DNA of 64,000 nucleotides from Boseongicola aestuarii (GCF_900184815.1 NZ_FXXQ01000007.1:159501-223500); one strand, 5' to 3'. Numbered from the stretch's first letter, positions 35,109-44,618 are shown. Numbers and translations are program-made. Notes: a model not told the origin generated them from the sequence alone.

Positions 35109-36929
35109 TTACTCATCGTTGACACTAGCAATTCTTTGAAACGCCTCATTTTGGGCCATCAGCGCCGCCCATGTGTCGCACCCAACGAGCTGTCCCTTAT
35201 CCAGCACAATGATCCGATCACATCGTTTTACGGTGCTCAGGCGGTGTGCAATCATAAGGACAGTTTTGTCACCGGGCAGGGCGTCAATGGCGGTCATGAC
35301 CTCGCGCTCGGTCAGGTTATCAAGCGCGCTGGTGGCCTCATCGAAGACGATGAGATCAGCATCATGATAGAGCGCACGCGCGATACCCACGCGCTGACGC
35401 TGCCCGCCTGAGAGGCGCACGCCGCGTTCTCCAATGGTTGTGGCATAGCCGTCGGACAACTCTTCGCGGATGAACGTGTTAATCCGGGCAATCCCGGCGG
35501 CACGGCGCACGCGGGCCTCGTCTATCTCTTCGGGTGGTACGCCCAGGGCGATGTTCTCGGAGATGCTGGCGTCGATAAGAAAGATATCCTGCGGTACATA
35601 GCCCACACTTTGTTGCCAAGAGCGCAGGGTCTCGTCAGTAATCTCGGTGCCATCCACGAGGATGCGACCCGTGCTCGGGGGCAACAGACCCAGAATTAGG
35701 TCAGCCAAAGTCGTCTTGCCTGAACCAGTACTGCCAACAATGCCAATTCTCTCTCCAGCCCGGATGTCGAGCGAGACCCCTTGCAAACCGGCCAACTCAG
35801 TGCCAGGGTAACGGTAGGACACTTCTACAAACCCAAGGCCGTGCTTTAGGCCAAGCGCGGGTTGGATTTCGACGGGCAAGCTGCCCGATCCGGCCTTGTC
35901 CATCAGATCATCATACACCACGTCCACGGCGGCTCCACCCGCCTGAATTTGTGCTAGCGATTGGTAGAGCTTTGATAGTTCCGGCATCAATCTCTGTCCC
36001 GCAAAAGCAAACACGCCAAGTGTTGGCAGAATTCCCCCCAAGGCAGCGCCTGACGTGAGCCCTCCCGGGTCCAACAAAACAAGACAAAGCAGGATGATCC
36101 CACCGAAGGCCACAGCCTGCATCGCGAATTGTGGCACTTGAGAATACACCGAAACACCGACAAGCGCGTGCGCCATGCGTTTAGATGGCGCAGCATACCT
36201 GTCCGCATAAGACCTCTCTCGTCCCAATAGTTTGATATCCTTGATCCCGCCAAGGGCCTCGTTGGCAATGCGGAAGCGAGCACTATTGGCCGTTGCGCGT
36301 GCCAGTCCGTACCGCTTAAGGATATGTCTACTGAGCACGTAGACCGTTCCAAAGCTTCCCCCAAACGCTACAAACGCAATTACCGTGACCATGGGGTCAA
36401 GCCATAAGAGTAACCCCACGATCGATACGACGGTGAATGCGGAGGCAATCAGCTCTGCTGCTGGGCGCAGAAACATATTTACCACTTGTTGCGCTTCTTG
36501 AAGCACCCGCGTGCCCATTTCCCCAGTATGCCGGTTAAGGAAAAAGGCGTAGGGCTGCCTTAAATACGCGATGAGAAGGCGGTGGCTGATGGAATGGACA
36601 CGCATTAATGCATAGCGCGAGACCACGTAGGTCTTTGCGATTTGTATTAGGCTGGTGATCACGATCACACCAAAAGACGCAAGCCCCAATGCCACAAGAA
36701 ATGCGTAGCTGTCGGCAAACCCAAACGTCTCAAACGTCCAAGACAAGGCCGGTATCCGCTCGATCTGACCAGGGTCGGACAGGACCGACAGGAACGGCAG
36801 CACTGATCCGATCATCAATGCTGATGACAAGGCGCCAAGGACCACGACGGACAACGTGATCCAGGCATTGCGCCTCTCGCGTGCGTCCAGCAAGGCCCAC
36901 GCCTTCTTCCATGTGTCGAGGTTGATCAT
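35109..36929 (-). CDS. ABC exporter, fused TMD-NBD (MsbA/PglK-like)
   Basis: This 606-residue half-transporter has six TM helices in residues about 20-320, then an ATPase domain. The ATPase has Walker A GSTGSGKTT, Q-loop YVPQDIFLIDASISENIALG, signature LSGGQRQRVGIARAL, Walker B LIVFDEATSALD and H-loop IAHRLS. The pattern matches exporters of lipid-linked oligosaccharides or polysaccharide precursors (PglK/MsbA group), which fits the locus. It works as a homodimer in the inner membrane. A degraded copy of the same NBD region is found at 41284-41631. Confidence 0.92.
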   Translation of the reverse strand: MINLDTWKKAWALLDARERRNAWITLSVVVLGALSSALMIGSVLPFLSVLSDPGQIERIPALSWTFETFGFADSYAFLVALGLASFGVIVITSLIQIAKTYVVSRYALMRVHSISHRLLIAYLRQPYAFFLNRHTGEMGTRVLQEAQQVVNMFLRPAAELIASAFTVVSIVGLLLWLDPMVTVIAFVAFGGSFGTVYVLSRHILKRYGLARATANSARFRIANEALGGIKDIKLLGRERSYADRYAAPSKRMAHALVGVSVYSQVPQFAMQAVAFGGIILLCLVLLDPGGLTSGAALGGILPTLGVFAFAGQRLMPELSKLYQSLAQIQAGGAAVDVVYDDLMDKAGSGSLPVEIQPALGLKHGLGFVEVSYRYPGTELAGLQGVSLDIRAGERIGIVGSTGSGKTTLADLILGLLPPSTGRILVDGTEITDETLRSWQQSVGYVPQDIFLIDASISENIALGVPPEEIDEARVRRAAGIARINTFIREELSDGYATTIGERGVRLSGGQRQRVGIARALYHDADLIVFDEATSALDNLTEREVMTAIDALPGDKTVLMIAHRLSTVKRCDRIIVLDKGQLVGCDTWAALMAQNEAFQRIASVNDE

Positions 36930-37020
36930 AGCCTAAGATCGCTTTCGTCTTGCGCAAACTTGGTCTGCATGTCGGAGAACCCCGTTTCTCTCGGCCAAAG
37001 TTCTGAAGGGCTGTCACACC

Positions 37021-37209
37021 TTAAACAACGAAGTCGGCGTGTGCCACAGCAAGGATAACGCCGCCATTTACCCCGTCCTTTCGCAGTGCGACCAGATCAA
37101 TGCTAGTGTTGCGCTGCCCCGCGGCAGGACTGACGCAGGGGCATTGTACGTCGATGTCCATGCCGCATTCCTCAAGCTCTCGTACCAGATTGTCCAGCCC
37201 CCTATATAT
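37021..37209 (-). pseudogene. C-terminal fragment of a nucleotide-sugar dehydrogenase (TviB/WbpO-like)
   Basis: Read leftward from about 37209 to the TAA at 37021-37023, the frame gives GLDNLVRELEECGMDIDVQ and, near the end, GGVILAVAHADF. This matches the last part of UDP-GlcNAc/UDP-glucose 6-dehydrogenases of the TviB/WbpO type (…V.ELxxxGxxVDVxDPxxxP … VILAVAHxEF). The rest of the gene is missing; directly upstream the frame runs into an IS3-type remnant. It indicates a lost uronic-acid-forming gene in this locus. Recognition rests on short motifs, hence moderate confidence. Confidence 0.6.
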
Positions 37210-37579
37210 CAGTACTACTGATTTTGGCTTTCTCCAGAAAGGTTTCAGTCACTGGTGAACGGATGTCTTGGGAGTGATAGGGGCCGAACTGGTTGTATTG
37301 CTTGCGCGACACATTGAAGCAAACCTGTGCTCGCTTGATACGGTGTGTCATTTTAGCGTTCAGCACTTCTCGTCTTAATGTTCCGTTTGAGCGCTCGTTG
37401 GAACCATTCTCCCGAGGACTGTCGGGGTAGATTTGGACCGGTTGTATGCCGACCTTTCTCAGCCAGCTCTGCAGAGGTGTTGCGATGAACTCAGGGCCAT
37501 TCACCGCTGCAGGTTCATGATTTTTTCTCAAGAAGCTCCATTGCCTCTTTCGCCAAAATGTATGCGCTCGCCGCTGCAC
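37202..37579 (-). pseudogene. IS3-type transposase OrfB remnant (integrase core, C-terminal part)
   Basis: The frame contains NGPEFIATPLQSWLRKVG, PDSPRENGSNERSNGTLRRE and a C-terminal tail. This is the last part of the rve integrase core of IS3-family OrfB, with the final catalytic Glu region. The NGPEF motif is preceded by unrelated sequence (LRKNHEPAAV) instead of the usual SDNGPEF context, and the N-terminal two thirds are absent. It is therefore a broken, rearranged copy. It abuts the nucleotide-sugar dehydrogenase fragment. Confidence 0.8.
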
Positions 37580-37838
37580 AGTCTTTCATAGCATCCTCAA
37601 AGTTTCCAACTGCCTGTCACAGAAGGCCTACTCCACTTAAGGCGCCGCTAAAAGTCATGCCAGCTCAGCGCTTCACTAGTATAGAACTTAAAAGCTTCTG
37701 GATTCGGCATTTGGGGATAGGGGGAGTATCTTGCCTGTCGACGAAGCTAGCCAAAGAAGAGCGAAACGTTGACCTTTCTTCGATACTCAGCGATTTCTTT
37801 GCCACAAAAGCGCCACTGGCGTCTGCAAAAGGTGCCGA

Positions 37839-38729
37839 ATGTCAGATAAAGTTACAGTGATTCTGCCGGTCTACAACCGCTCAGCCAGCCTCTATGAGGC
37901 GTGCAAAAGCGTGTTGGACCAGTCGTATCGAAATCTGGAATTAATTGTAGTGGATGACGCGTCAACCGAGGACCTATGCAATGTCATAAAGGCATTGGAC
38001 GACCCGCGCTTGACCTACGTACGCCATGAGAAAAACCAGGGGGCAGCAGCGGCACGTAACACGGGTTTAGCTCTCGTCGATAGCCCGCTGATTGCGTTTC
38101 AGGATAGCGATGACATGTGGTTGCCGGGCAAACTGGAGGCGCAGGTGAAGCTCTTGGCGTCATTGCCCGAAGATGTGGGTGCGGTCACAGGCGGGAAGAT
38201 TTTGTATGGTGTGAACATTGATCGCGCACCGGGCCCCGGGCGGGTGACTTATGCGCCGACGCCGGGGCGGTGGTTGCGCCCCGAAGTTGATCAGGTACGT
38301 CATATCCTGACCGAAAACCGCGTCAGCCTCCAAAATGCGTTATTCCGGGCTGGGTGTTATCCGGAGGTCGCGTGGTTTGATCCACGTGCCAAGGCCAATA
38401 ACGACTGGGAATTCGTCATCCGTCTGGTGCAGCATACAAAGGTGTATGAGGACCCGGAGCCTGTTGTCTTGTCGTTTATTTCCGCCGACAGCATCTCGAC
38501 GAACTTGCGAAAAAAGATAACTGGTCAGGTGCGACTTTTGAAAAAAAACCGGCATCTGTCCGAAAAATATCCTGCACAATACGCGCGACAGCAGTTTGTA
38601 TTGGGCCGCGGGCTTTGGCGGACGGGTAAACGTTCGGCGGCCAAACGTTTTATGGCGCAAGGTGTTCGCGATTGTCCTGCTTTAGTGTTTGATATGGCGC
38701 GTGCACGGATTGCGCGGCTCTGGCGTTAG
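37839..38729 (+). CDS. GT2 family glycosyltransferase
   Basis: This 296-residue GT-A enzyme has VTVILPVYNRSASLYEAC, ELIVVDDASTED, the GAAAARNTGL loop and the DxD-like motif FQDSDDMW (about residue 93). NNDWEFVIRL lies in the acceptor region. It is likely a cytosolic face membrane-associated enzyme adding one sugar to a lipid-linked repeat unit. Donor and linkage cannot be read. It is convergent with the FrhB-like gene, with a 4-bp overlap of stops. Confidence 0.92.
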   Translation: MSDKVTVILPVYNRSASLYEACKSVLDQSYRNLELIVVDDASTEDLCNVIKALDDPRLTYVRHEKNQGAAAARNTGLALVDSPLIAFQDSDDMWLPGKLEAQVKLLASLPEDVGAVTGGKILYGVNIDRAPGPGRVTYAPTPGRWLRPEVDQVRHILTENRVSLQNALFRAGCYPEVAWFDPRAKANNDWEFVIRLVQHTKVYEDPEPVVLSFISADSISTNLRKKITGQVRLLKKNRHLSEKYPAQYARQQFVLGRGLWRTGKRSAAKRFMAQGVRDCPALVFDMARARIARLWR

Positions 38730-39949
38730 TCTTTACCTGCTGAGCGGCCGCGGCGGATCATTCCGATTAGGTTTCGCAAGGCCCACTTCAGAGACCCGGT
38801 CTGCGCGGCCTTTCGCAAGGACAATCCGCGATACTTCGGGATTGTGCGTCCAAGGAGGCGCTGTCCTGCAAGACGTGCCGCGAGCGCCTGACGGCGACGG
38901 GTTTGGCCAGGCTGCATTGCGGCAAGTTTGGTGACGTCAAAGTCCTGCGCTTCCAGTGCACCGGCAGCAATTGCGCGTGCCAGAAGGTCGGCGCCTTTTC
39001 GAGTACGCGCGACGATGAGGCTGATACCGTCGGCTTCTTCAAACAAAGGATAGCCAGTAGTATCTGTTTCCCAAGCGTCGGCGAAGACCAGATCTGCGGC
39101 GACACCTGTGCCGTCGGCGCAGAGCTTGCAGCGGTGCTGCACTCGGGGCGAGAGGCGGCTGCCCCAGCTTTCCTCGTAGGTCATTGAGGTTTCAGAGCCG
39201 TCTTTGGCAACGGCCGTTGCGCGGCCGGGCCAACCATGCCCTCGATATCGGAAGACGGCAGTCGTTTTTGGAGTGACGCCGAGTGCCTCAAGAATGGATT
39301 CGCCGCCGGCGAGCGAAGGCACCCCTGCACAGAAGAACGACAGAACTACCGGAAATTGGGCCGCCAGAACCGGATCAGTAGTTTGCATGACACGCAGGGC
39401 CACCACGTCGCAGGGTTTGCCTACGAAGGCAGAGGGACCATCTTCTACCATATCAAGCGCTGCAAGGGGCGCCGACGGCGCATATCGTGAGCCTGCGGCG
39501 CGAGCAATATCGCTTCGGTTTTTCGCAAGGATCGGCACGTTGGCTACAGCACGATCCGGATCAGCGGTGTTGGTGAGCGCGCTTTTGACTTCACCGCTTT
39601 CTATGAGCCACGCAAGCATCCCTGACAGTGCACCGCCGGAAGAGGCTTTAAAGCGAAGCTCCGGATCGGTGGCAAAGCCAGTATGCATTTCAAGAAAAGG
39701 ACCCCAAAGGGGGTGGTCTTTGCGCCCCAAGTTCGAAACGCATTGCCCCAGTCCGGGACAGGCCTTTGAGATGGCGGCATCTTGGTCAGAGGTCACAACG
39801 CTGGTTTGGCGCGGGCGCAGAAACCCATCGCCGGCAAGCTCCATAATTATAGCTGTTGGCGCGATTGCCCGACAGGCCCCACAACCAGAGCAAAGCCCGC
39901 CTTTTGTGACGCGGGCCAATGCGGGGGTCAGGGTTTGAGTGTCGGTCAT
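38726..39949 (-). CDS. coenzyme F420 hydrogenase beta-subunit-like (FrhB) protein, polysaccharide-locus type
   Basis: This 407-residue protein has an N-terminal GLCSGCGACRAIAP and a later HRCKLCADGTG cysteine cluster, giving Fe-S ligand sets. Between them lie FKASSGGALSGMLAWL and FVGKPCDVVALR, typical of FrhB/FdhB-like proteins. Such proteins are often adjacent to polysaccharide pyruvyl transferases in EPS loci, where their redox role is unknown. Here it is divergent from exactly such a gene (134 bp apart), which supports a functional pair. F420 use is not implied. Confidence 0.88.
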   Translation of the reverse strand: MTDTQTLTPALARVTKGGLCSGCGACRAIAPTAIIMELAGDGFLRPRQTSVVTSDQDAAISKACPGLGQCVSNLGRKDHPLWGPFLEMHTGFATDPELRFKASSGGALSGMLAWLIESGEVKSALTNTADPDRAVANVPILAKNRSDIARAAGSRYAPSAPLAALDMVEDGPSAFVGKPCDVVALRVMQTTDPVLAAQFPVVLSFFCAGVPSLAGGESILEALGVTPKTTAVFRYRGHGWPGRATAVAKDGSETSMTYEESWGSRLSPRVQHRCKLCADGTGVAADLVFADAWETDTTGYPLFEEADGISLIVARTRKGADLLARAIAAGALEAQDFDVTKLAAMQPGQTRRRQALAARLAGQRLLGRTIPKYRGLSLRKAAQTGSLKWALRNLIGMIRRGRSAGKD

Positions 39950-40083
39950 GGCTTCTCCGGGGCATGGTTGCTAAGTCATTCCCGTCACACAGCTTGCCGT
40001 CAATGGGCTTTTTGCATTCTAAGGAATGGACTTTCAAGTCGGATCGGGTAGGACGAAGGACGTACTTTGTTCATGGAGTGGCC

Positions 40084-41250
40084 ATGTCTCGCCCCGTTAC
40101 ACTTGCACTTGTCTGGCACCAAATGAACTCGGACAATCTTGGTGTCGGTGCGTTGACACTGGCAAATTTGGCAATTTTGCGCGCTGCGGCCGCACAGGCC
40201 GGGCGTGAGGTGCAGTTCTTAATTGTAGGCTGGAAAGATCCGAGACCCTGGTACGAAACGCCCCACAATGTGGAGAACGTAGCGCTGCGCCTTCGTCATC
40301 TGGTAATGCCTTTCGGGCCTTTAGGGGAAGCCTTTTCGCGTGCAGACGCCGTGTTTGATATCGGCGGCGGCGACAGTTTTACCGATATCTATGGGAAAAA
40401 GCGGTTCTTCACCGTCTGGGGCACGAAAGCGCGGGCTCTCGCCAAAGGCTTACCGTTGATCTTGTCCCCGCAGACCATCGGGCCGTTCAAAGCTGGCTGG
40501 TCGCGTAGGTTGGCGTGCTTCGTCATGAACCGGTCTGCTGCAGTGGTCAGCCGGGACGCACCGTCAACGGCGTTCTTGTCCGATTTGGGGATCCACTCGC
40601 GGGTTTTGGAAGCTACGGATGTGGCAATGCGCCTGCCCTATGAACCTGCACCCGTGAGGACCGACGGAAAAATCCGGGTTGGGTTGAATGTCTCCGGGCT
40701 ATTGATGTCGGGCGGTTATGATAGGAACAACCAATTTGGCTTGGCCGTGGACTACCCGGCATTGATCCGTGAGGTGATTAAGTGGTTTCAGGCTCAGGAT
40801 GGGGTTGAGGTTCATCTGATCGGGCATGTGCAGTCCAAGGTCCAACCCATCGAGGATGATCAGCGCGCCAGCGCTGCTCTGGCCGCCGAATTCTCGGGCA
40901 CTGTTCTGGCGCCGATTTTTGCCTCGCCCGTTGATGCCAAGAGCTATATTGCGGGCATGGACTTCTTCATGGGCGCAAGAATGCATGCTACGATAGCCGC
41001 GTTTTCAACGGGTGTTCCGGTCATACCGATGGCTTATTCCCGCAAGTTTCACGGTGTCTTTGCGACCCTTGGATACGATCATGTTGCAAATTTGAAAACC
41101 GATTGCACGAAGGACATTCTGGCGCGAATTAAAAACGGATTTGAAACACGCGACGCGTTGTCGCTCGACATTGAAAGCGGTATGTCTCAAGTCGACGCAA
41201 GGCTTGCGGCGTATCAGACTCTGGCAACACAGATTATTCGGGATTTGTAG
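40084..41250 (+). CDS. polysaccharide pyruvyl transferase family protein
   Basis: This 388-residue protein has SDNLGVGALTLANL at the start (the 'GNxGD' region variant). It carries DAVFDIGGGDSFTDIYG, ILSPQTIGPFK, MNRSAAVVSRDAPS and the C-terminal FFMGARMHATIAAFSTGVP, all diagnostic for the WcaK/CsaB pyruvyl transferase family. The family forms ketal-pyruvate groups on sugars from phosphoenolpyruvate. The ATG at 40084 has GGAG 5 bp upstream; the frame is open to 39919. It is the partner of the divergent FrhB-like gene. Confidence 0.92.
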   Translation: MSRPVTLALVWHQMNSDNLGVGALTLANLAILRAAAAQAGREVQFLIVGWKDPRPWYETPHNVENVALRLRHLVMPFGPLGEAFSRADAVFDIGGGDSFTDIYGKKRFFTVWGTKARALAKGLPLILSPQTIGPFKAGWSRRLACFVMNRSAAVVSRDAPSTAFLSDLGIHSRVLEATDVAMRLPYEPAPVRTDGKIRVGLNVSGLLMSGGYDRNNQFGLAVDYPALIREVIKWFQAQDGVEVHLIGHVQSKVQPIEDDQRASAALAAEFSGTVLAPIFASPVDAKSYIAGMDFFMGARMHATIAAFSTGVPVIPMAYSRKFHGVFATLGYDHVANLKTDCTKDILARIKNGFETRDALSLDIESGMSQVDARLAAYQTLATQIIRDL

Positions 41251-41283
41251 ACCGAGGATTGATCGAAAAGGGAGGCGTGACGG

Positions 41284-41631
41284 AATGCGTACGTGCCCCA
41301 AGATATTTTTCCAACTGACGCGAGCCTGTTAGAAAATATTGCCCTTGGCCTTCGGCTTGAAGAGATCGACGAGGGCAAAGTTGAGCGTGCCGGCCGGATC
41401 GCCCAGCTCCATGATTTCGCTTCATCGGAACTATATGATGGCTGCCGGACCCGAACCGGTGAACGCGGCGTGCGTTTATCGGGAGGCCAACGCCAACGTA
41501 CCGGCATCGCTTGTCCACTCCATCACGTGTCCCAACTATTTGTCCTTAACGAAGCTGCAAGCGCCCTTGCCAACTTCACAAAGTGCGCATCCGAAACCTC
41601 CATGCCGCCATACTGCGACTTGAATTTGTAG
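41284..41631 (+). pseudogene. fragment of an ABC-exporter ATPase domain
   Basis: From about 41284 the frame reads AYVPQDIFPTDASLLENIALG, then GERGVRLSGGQRQRTGIA and LFVLNEAASALANFT. These are the Q-loop, signature and Walker B parts of the NBD of an MsbA-like exporter, with damaging changes: Walker B Asp-Glu is Asn-Glu and the ARAL helix is disrupted. Walker A, the H-loop and the whole TMD are absent. It resembles the intact exporter at 35109-36929. It lies between the pyruvyl transferase and the Stealth gene and ends 1 bp before the latter's start. Confidence 0.88.
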
Positions 41632-41632
41632 A

Positions 41633-42832
41633 ATGTCCACTGACCAAGAGTTAGGGCGGGTTCGACGAGCGCCTACCATTATCCACCACGCTGATACGTC
41701 TTTAGTCTTTTATCTTTCTGGTCCGCAGAAAATCCGATGGCTTCGTAAACGCAAGAGCCATATCGTTGCTCATGTGGCATATCCTTTTGCCTTGAAAGAA
41801 TTGCGACGTCCTAACAACACCATGATATGCAGCCCTTTCAGGTCGGCACCAACTTTCGGCTATAACTCTTTTGCGCAAAGGATTTGTTCATTGACGACTG
41901 ACGCTGTAATCACTTGGGTTGATGGGGCAGACCCAGAACATGCCGCAAAGCGTGCACGCTACTCCGGAGAAGCGAAAGCGCCAAAAACTAATCCTGGAGC
42001 CTCAGAAAGTACACGCTTTGCCTCGCTGGGCGAAATTGAATTTTGCATCAAATTAATACGCAAAAATGCGCCATGGATTAACACAATTTTTTTGATCACG
42101 GACGCGCAATGTCCAGTCTGGCTCGACAGTGCAGAGCGCAAACGCCTCAATGTTAAACTCGTCGATCACAGAGTGCTTTTTCGTGACTATGAGGACGTTT
42201 TACCAACTTTCAATAGCATAACCATCGAGACACTATTACACAGAATTCCTGGCCTATCTGAGCGTTTTTTGTATTTTAATGATGACTTTTTTCTAATTAG
42301 GCCAACCAGTATTTTAGATTTCTTTGAGAACGATATTCCAAAAGTTTATGGACGCATTGTTTTCCGGTACAAGAAGCTCCGCAAATTTGCGGCCAAATTA
42401 ATGCGGCATTCGCCTTTGCCTTCGGGACTTAACGGGGTGCGCTTAGGAAAATTAGGAAAGCTTCCGATTTCCGTTTTATGGTCAGTAATGCTTGGGCACT
42501 CTCCGCACGCCATAAAAACCGCAGATTTTGGCAAGATCATGGATAGCAAACGACGGATTGATAGAAACATACGCTTCCGATTCAGAAATTGGAGGCAATT
42601 TAGTCCAGTTTGCCTTTACGCAACACTCGGACTAAACTCAAAAAGCGTTAAAGTTATCGAACCTGATGGTCTCTATTTAATTCCCGAAGGAGATCGGGGG
42701 GTAGCTGAGGTACTCGAAGAGGCACGTTCGGCATCGAGTATAAATACTTATCTTTGCATTCAAAGTCTCGATCTTTTCGATTCTCAGTCTCAATCTGCTA
42801 TTCTAGAGTTTCTAGAAGAAATTTCAGCATAA
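41633..42832 (+). CDS. Stealth-family sugar-phosphate transferase (capsule type)
   Basis: This 399-residue protein has the conserved Stealth regions: CR1 DAVITWVDGADP (about residue 88), CR2 from FASLGEIEFCIKLIRKNAPW through FNSITIETLLHRIPGLSERF to LYFNDDFFL, and CR3 GHSPHAIKTADF. Stealth proteins are hexose-1-phosphate transferases that build phosphodiester-linked capsules, in bacteria and in the eukaryotic GlcNAc-1-phosphotransferase. The first 80 residues are less typical; a start at the internal ATG (41822, MICSPFRS) is possible. Base composition is more AT-rich than the left part of the window, suggesting transfer. Confidence 0.9.
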   Translation: MSTDQELGRVRRAPTIIHHADTSLVFYLSGPQKIRWLRKRKSHIVAHVAYPFALKELRRPNNTMICSPFRSAPTFGYNSFAQRICSLTTDAVITWVDGADPEHAAKRARYSGEAKAPKTNPGASESTRFASLGEIEFCIKLIRKNAPWINTIFLITDAQCPVWLDSAERKRLNVKLVDHRVLFRDYEDVLPTFNSITIETLLHRIPGLSERFLYFNDDFFLIRPTSILDFFENDIPKVYGRIVFRYKKLRKFAAKLMRHSPLPSGLNGVRLGKLGKLPISVLWSVMLGHSPHAIKTADFGKIMDSKRRIDRNIRFRFRNWRQFSPVCLYATLGLNSKSVKVIEPDGLYLIPEGDRGVAEVLEEARSASSINTYLCIQSLDLFDSQSQSAILEFLEEISA

Positions 42833-43415
42833 TTGTAAGTATTTAAAAAGAATTTCTGCTTTCTAGAGTGCCGATCGAGGAAGAGGTGGTCGCAAAATGA
42901 GCCATAGCTGAAAGTTGACGGGCGTTTAAAAGTTTTTCATTTTGCGGGCTGGTTCGACTGCGAGCGACCCTCCGAAATTCGGACACCGACGTAAGCTGCG
43001 ATTTGTAGTGTGATTGTCTAGCCCCCCGCATCTGGGCCACTTATTTGGCGTTTCTCTAATATAGTTTCCGGCACAGGTGATCGAACTGTCTTTGTGATAG
43101 AGCCGTCGTCGTTTATTGTGTCGTTGCGGAACCCGACAGCCGGATATTTCGTCTGGCTGCAACACATTGATTTTAAAATTGCTAACTATGTTACGCAATT
43201 AGTTCAATCCGCCCAAAATGCGTTCCTCGATTCAGTATAGGATTGCAATGCGCATATTCAGAGTCCATTGATCCACTCCGATCCTAGAGTGAAAAAAGCA
43301 AAAAAACTTGGCGCCTCTAGCGGCAGAGAGAGTAGAATTTGTGCGAACAAGGTTGGTCATTGCCGCCACGAGGTGCGAATTCCAGCAATCGCAACCATAG
43401 GGATTGGAGAGAGGG
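42833..43415. other. gene-poor region, AT-rich
   Basis: About 580 bp between the Stealth and GT4 genes. Small ORFs on both strands show no recognisable motif. The text around 43015-43060 resembles an eroded insertion-sequence end but cannot be named. A promoter for the GT4 gene may lie near the right end. Confidence 0.4.
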
Positions 43416-44618
43416 ATGAAGAAATTCACTCTAGCGGTTGCGGTGCCAAAATTTGGCGAACCCAGTCAAACATGGGTCTACCGGCAGCTCTCTTCTTTTG
43501 ACCGGTTGAGAACTCGGCTCGTCCATTGGGGTCCCGCAAAAAACTTTTCTGCACAAAGACCGAATTTGGATGCGGTAGATTTGTCCGATGGCGCAGACCC
43601 AATTTTCAACAAGAATTGGTCCAAATGGTTGGATAGAGCCAGCCATCTACGTGACCAAAATTTCTTTGCCCCTAATCGTAGGTCTCAAGCGCATTTAAAG
43701 CGCGCATTTTCCAACATTCGACCTGATGCGATCCTATGCCATTTCGGGCACACTGCGCTTCATGTGCTGCCTATAGCCGATCATCTTCAGGTGCCGTTGA
43801 TAGCGCATTTTCATGGGGTGGACCTATCTGAAAGTTTCCAGCGGAATAGATGGTATAGATGGAGTCTCCAGAAGAATTTGCGAAGATTTCGCTCGTGCGT
43901 TGTAGTAGGGTCGCATCAACGGGACGTACTTTTAGAGCTCGGTTATCCGGAAGAGCGAATTCATTTGATTCCCTGCGGAGTTCCTACTGAGTTGTTTAAA
44001 CCTTCCGACGCAGGTTTTGACCGGCGGCTAAGATTTGTGTCAGTCTCCAGATTGGTTCGAAATAAGGGAGTACACATCTCTTTGCGAGCGTTTGCCATAT
44101 TGGCGGAGCGATATCCTGATGCAGAATATTGGATCATCGGAGATGGTCCAGAGAAGGGAATGCTGACGGACCTTCGGAATGAGCTTTGCTTAAACGAAAA
44201 GGTTAAGTTTTTGGGTAATTTGGACGAGCTTTCCGTGATGGAGAAATTGACCAAATGTAATATTTTCTTACAGCATTCTCTTCAGGTCCATGGTTCGATT
44301 GAAGGCTTTGGCGTTTCCGTCTCAGAGGCTTCTTCTTGTTGCTTACCGGTAATAGTAACGCCTGTCGGCGGCCTAACAGACCAAGTAGTTGACGGAGAAA
44401 CCGGTTTGATTGTTCCTGAAGGAGACCCCAATGCGATGGCTGCGGCGATGTGCCGACTATCTTCCGATACAAAGCTTATGAAGCAAATGGGTGAGTCTGG
44501 ACGAAAGCGAATGCGCCTTTTCTATGACTACAAAAATTTAGGCAGACAGCTGGAAGACGTGATACTTTCTGATGTGAAGGCAGGATACCGCAATGTGGCG
44601 TTGGAGACCAAACAATGA
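43416..44618 (+). CDS. GT4 family glycosyltransferase
   Basis: This 400-residue GT-B enzyme has an N-terminal acceptor domain with LIAHFHGVDLSES and a C-terminal GT4 domain. The latter has FVSVSRLVRNKGVHISLRA, EYWIIGDGPEKGML, VKFLGNLDE and the EX7E-type stretch SIEGFGVSVSEASSCCLPVI. The ATG at 43416 follows GGAGAGAGGG; a TTG at 43404 is in frame. It acts at the cytoplasmic membrane face to extend the repeat unit. AT-rich codon use matches the neighbouring Stealth and Wzy genes. Confidence 0.92.
   Translation: MKKFTLAVAVPKFGEPSQTWVYRQLSSFDRLRTRLVHWGPAKNFSAQRPNLDAVDLSDGADPIFNKNWSKWLDRASHLRDQNFFAPNRRSQAHLKRAFSNIRPDAILCHFGHTALHVLPIADHLQVPLIAHFHGVDLSESFQRNRWYRWSLQKNLRRFRSCVVVGSHQRDVLLELGYPEERIHLIPCGVPTELFKPSDAGFDRRLRFVSVSRLVRNKGVHISLRAFAILAERYPDAEYWIIGDGPEKGMLTDLRNELCLNEKVKFLGNLDELSVMEKLTKCNIFLQHSLQVHGSIEGFGVSVSEASSCCLPVIVTPVGGLTDQVVDGETGLIVPEGDPNAMAAAMCRLSSDTKLMKQMGESGRKRMRLFYDYKNLGRQLEDVILSDVKAGYRNVALETKQ

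Noticed and set aside
37558-37860. 100-residue plus-strand ORF upstream of the GT2 gene
   Set aside because: Mostly IS-flank sequence; it overlaps the GT2 start and has no family features.
43268-43501. 77-residue plus-strand ORF before the GT4 gene
   Set aside because: It overlaps the GT4 start in another frame and has no motif or codon bias of a gene.
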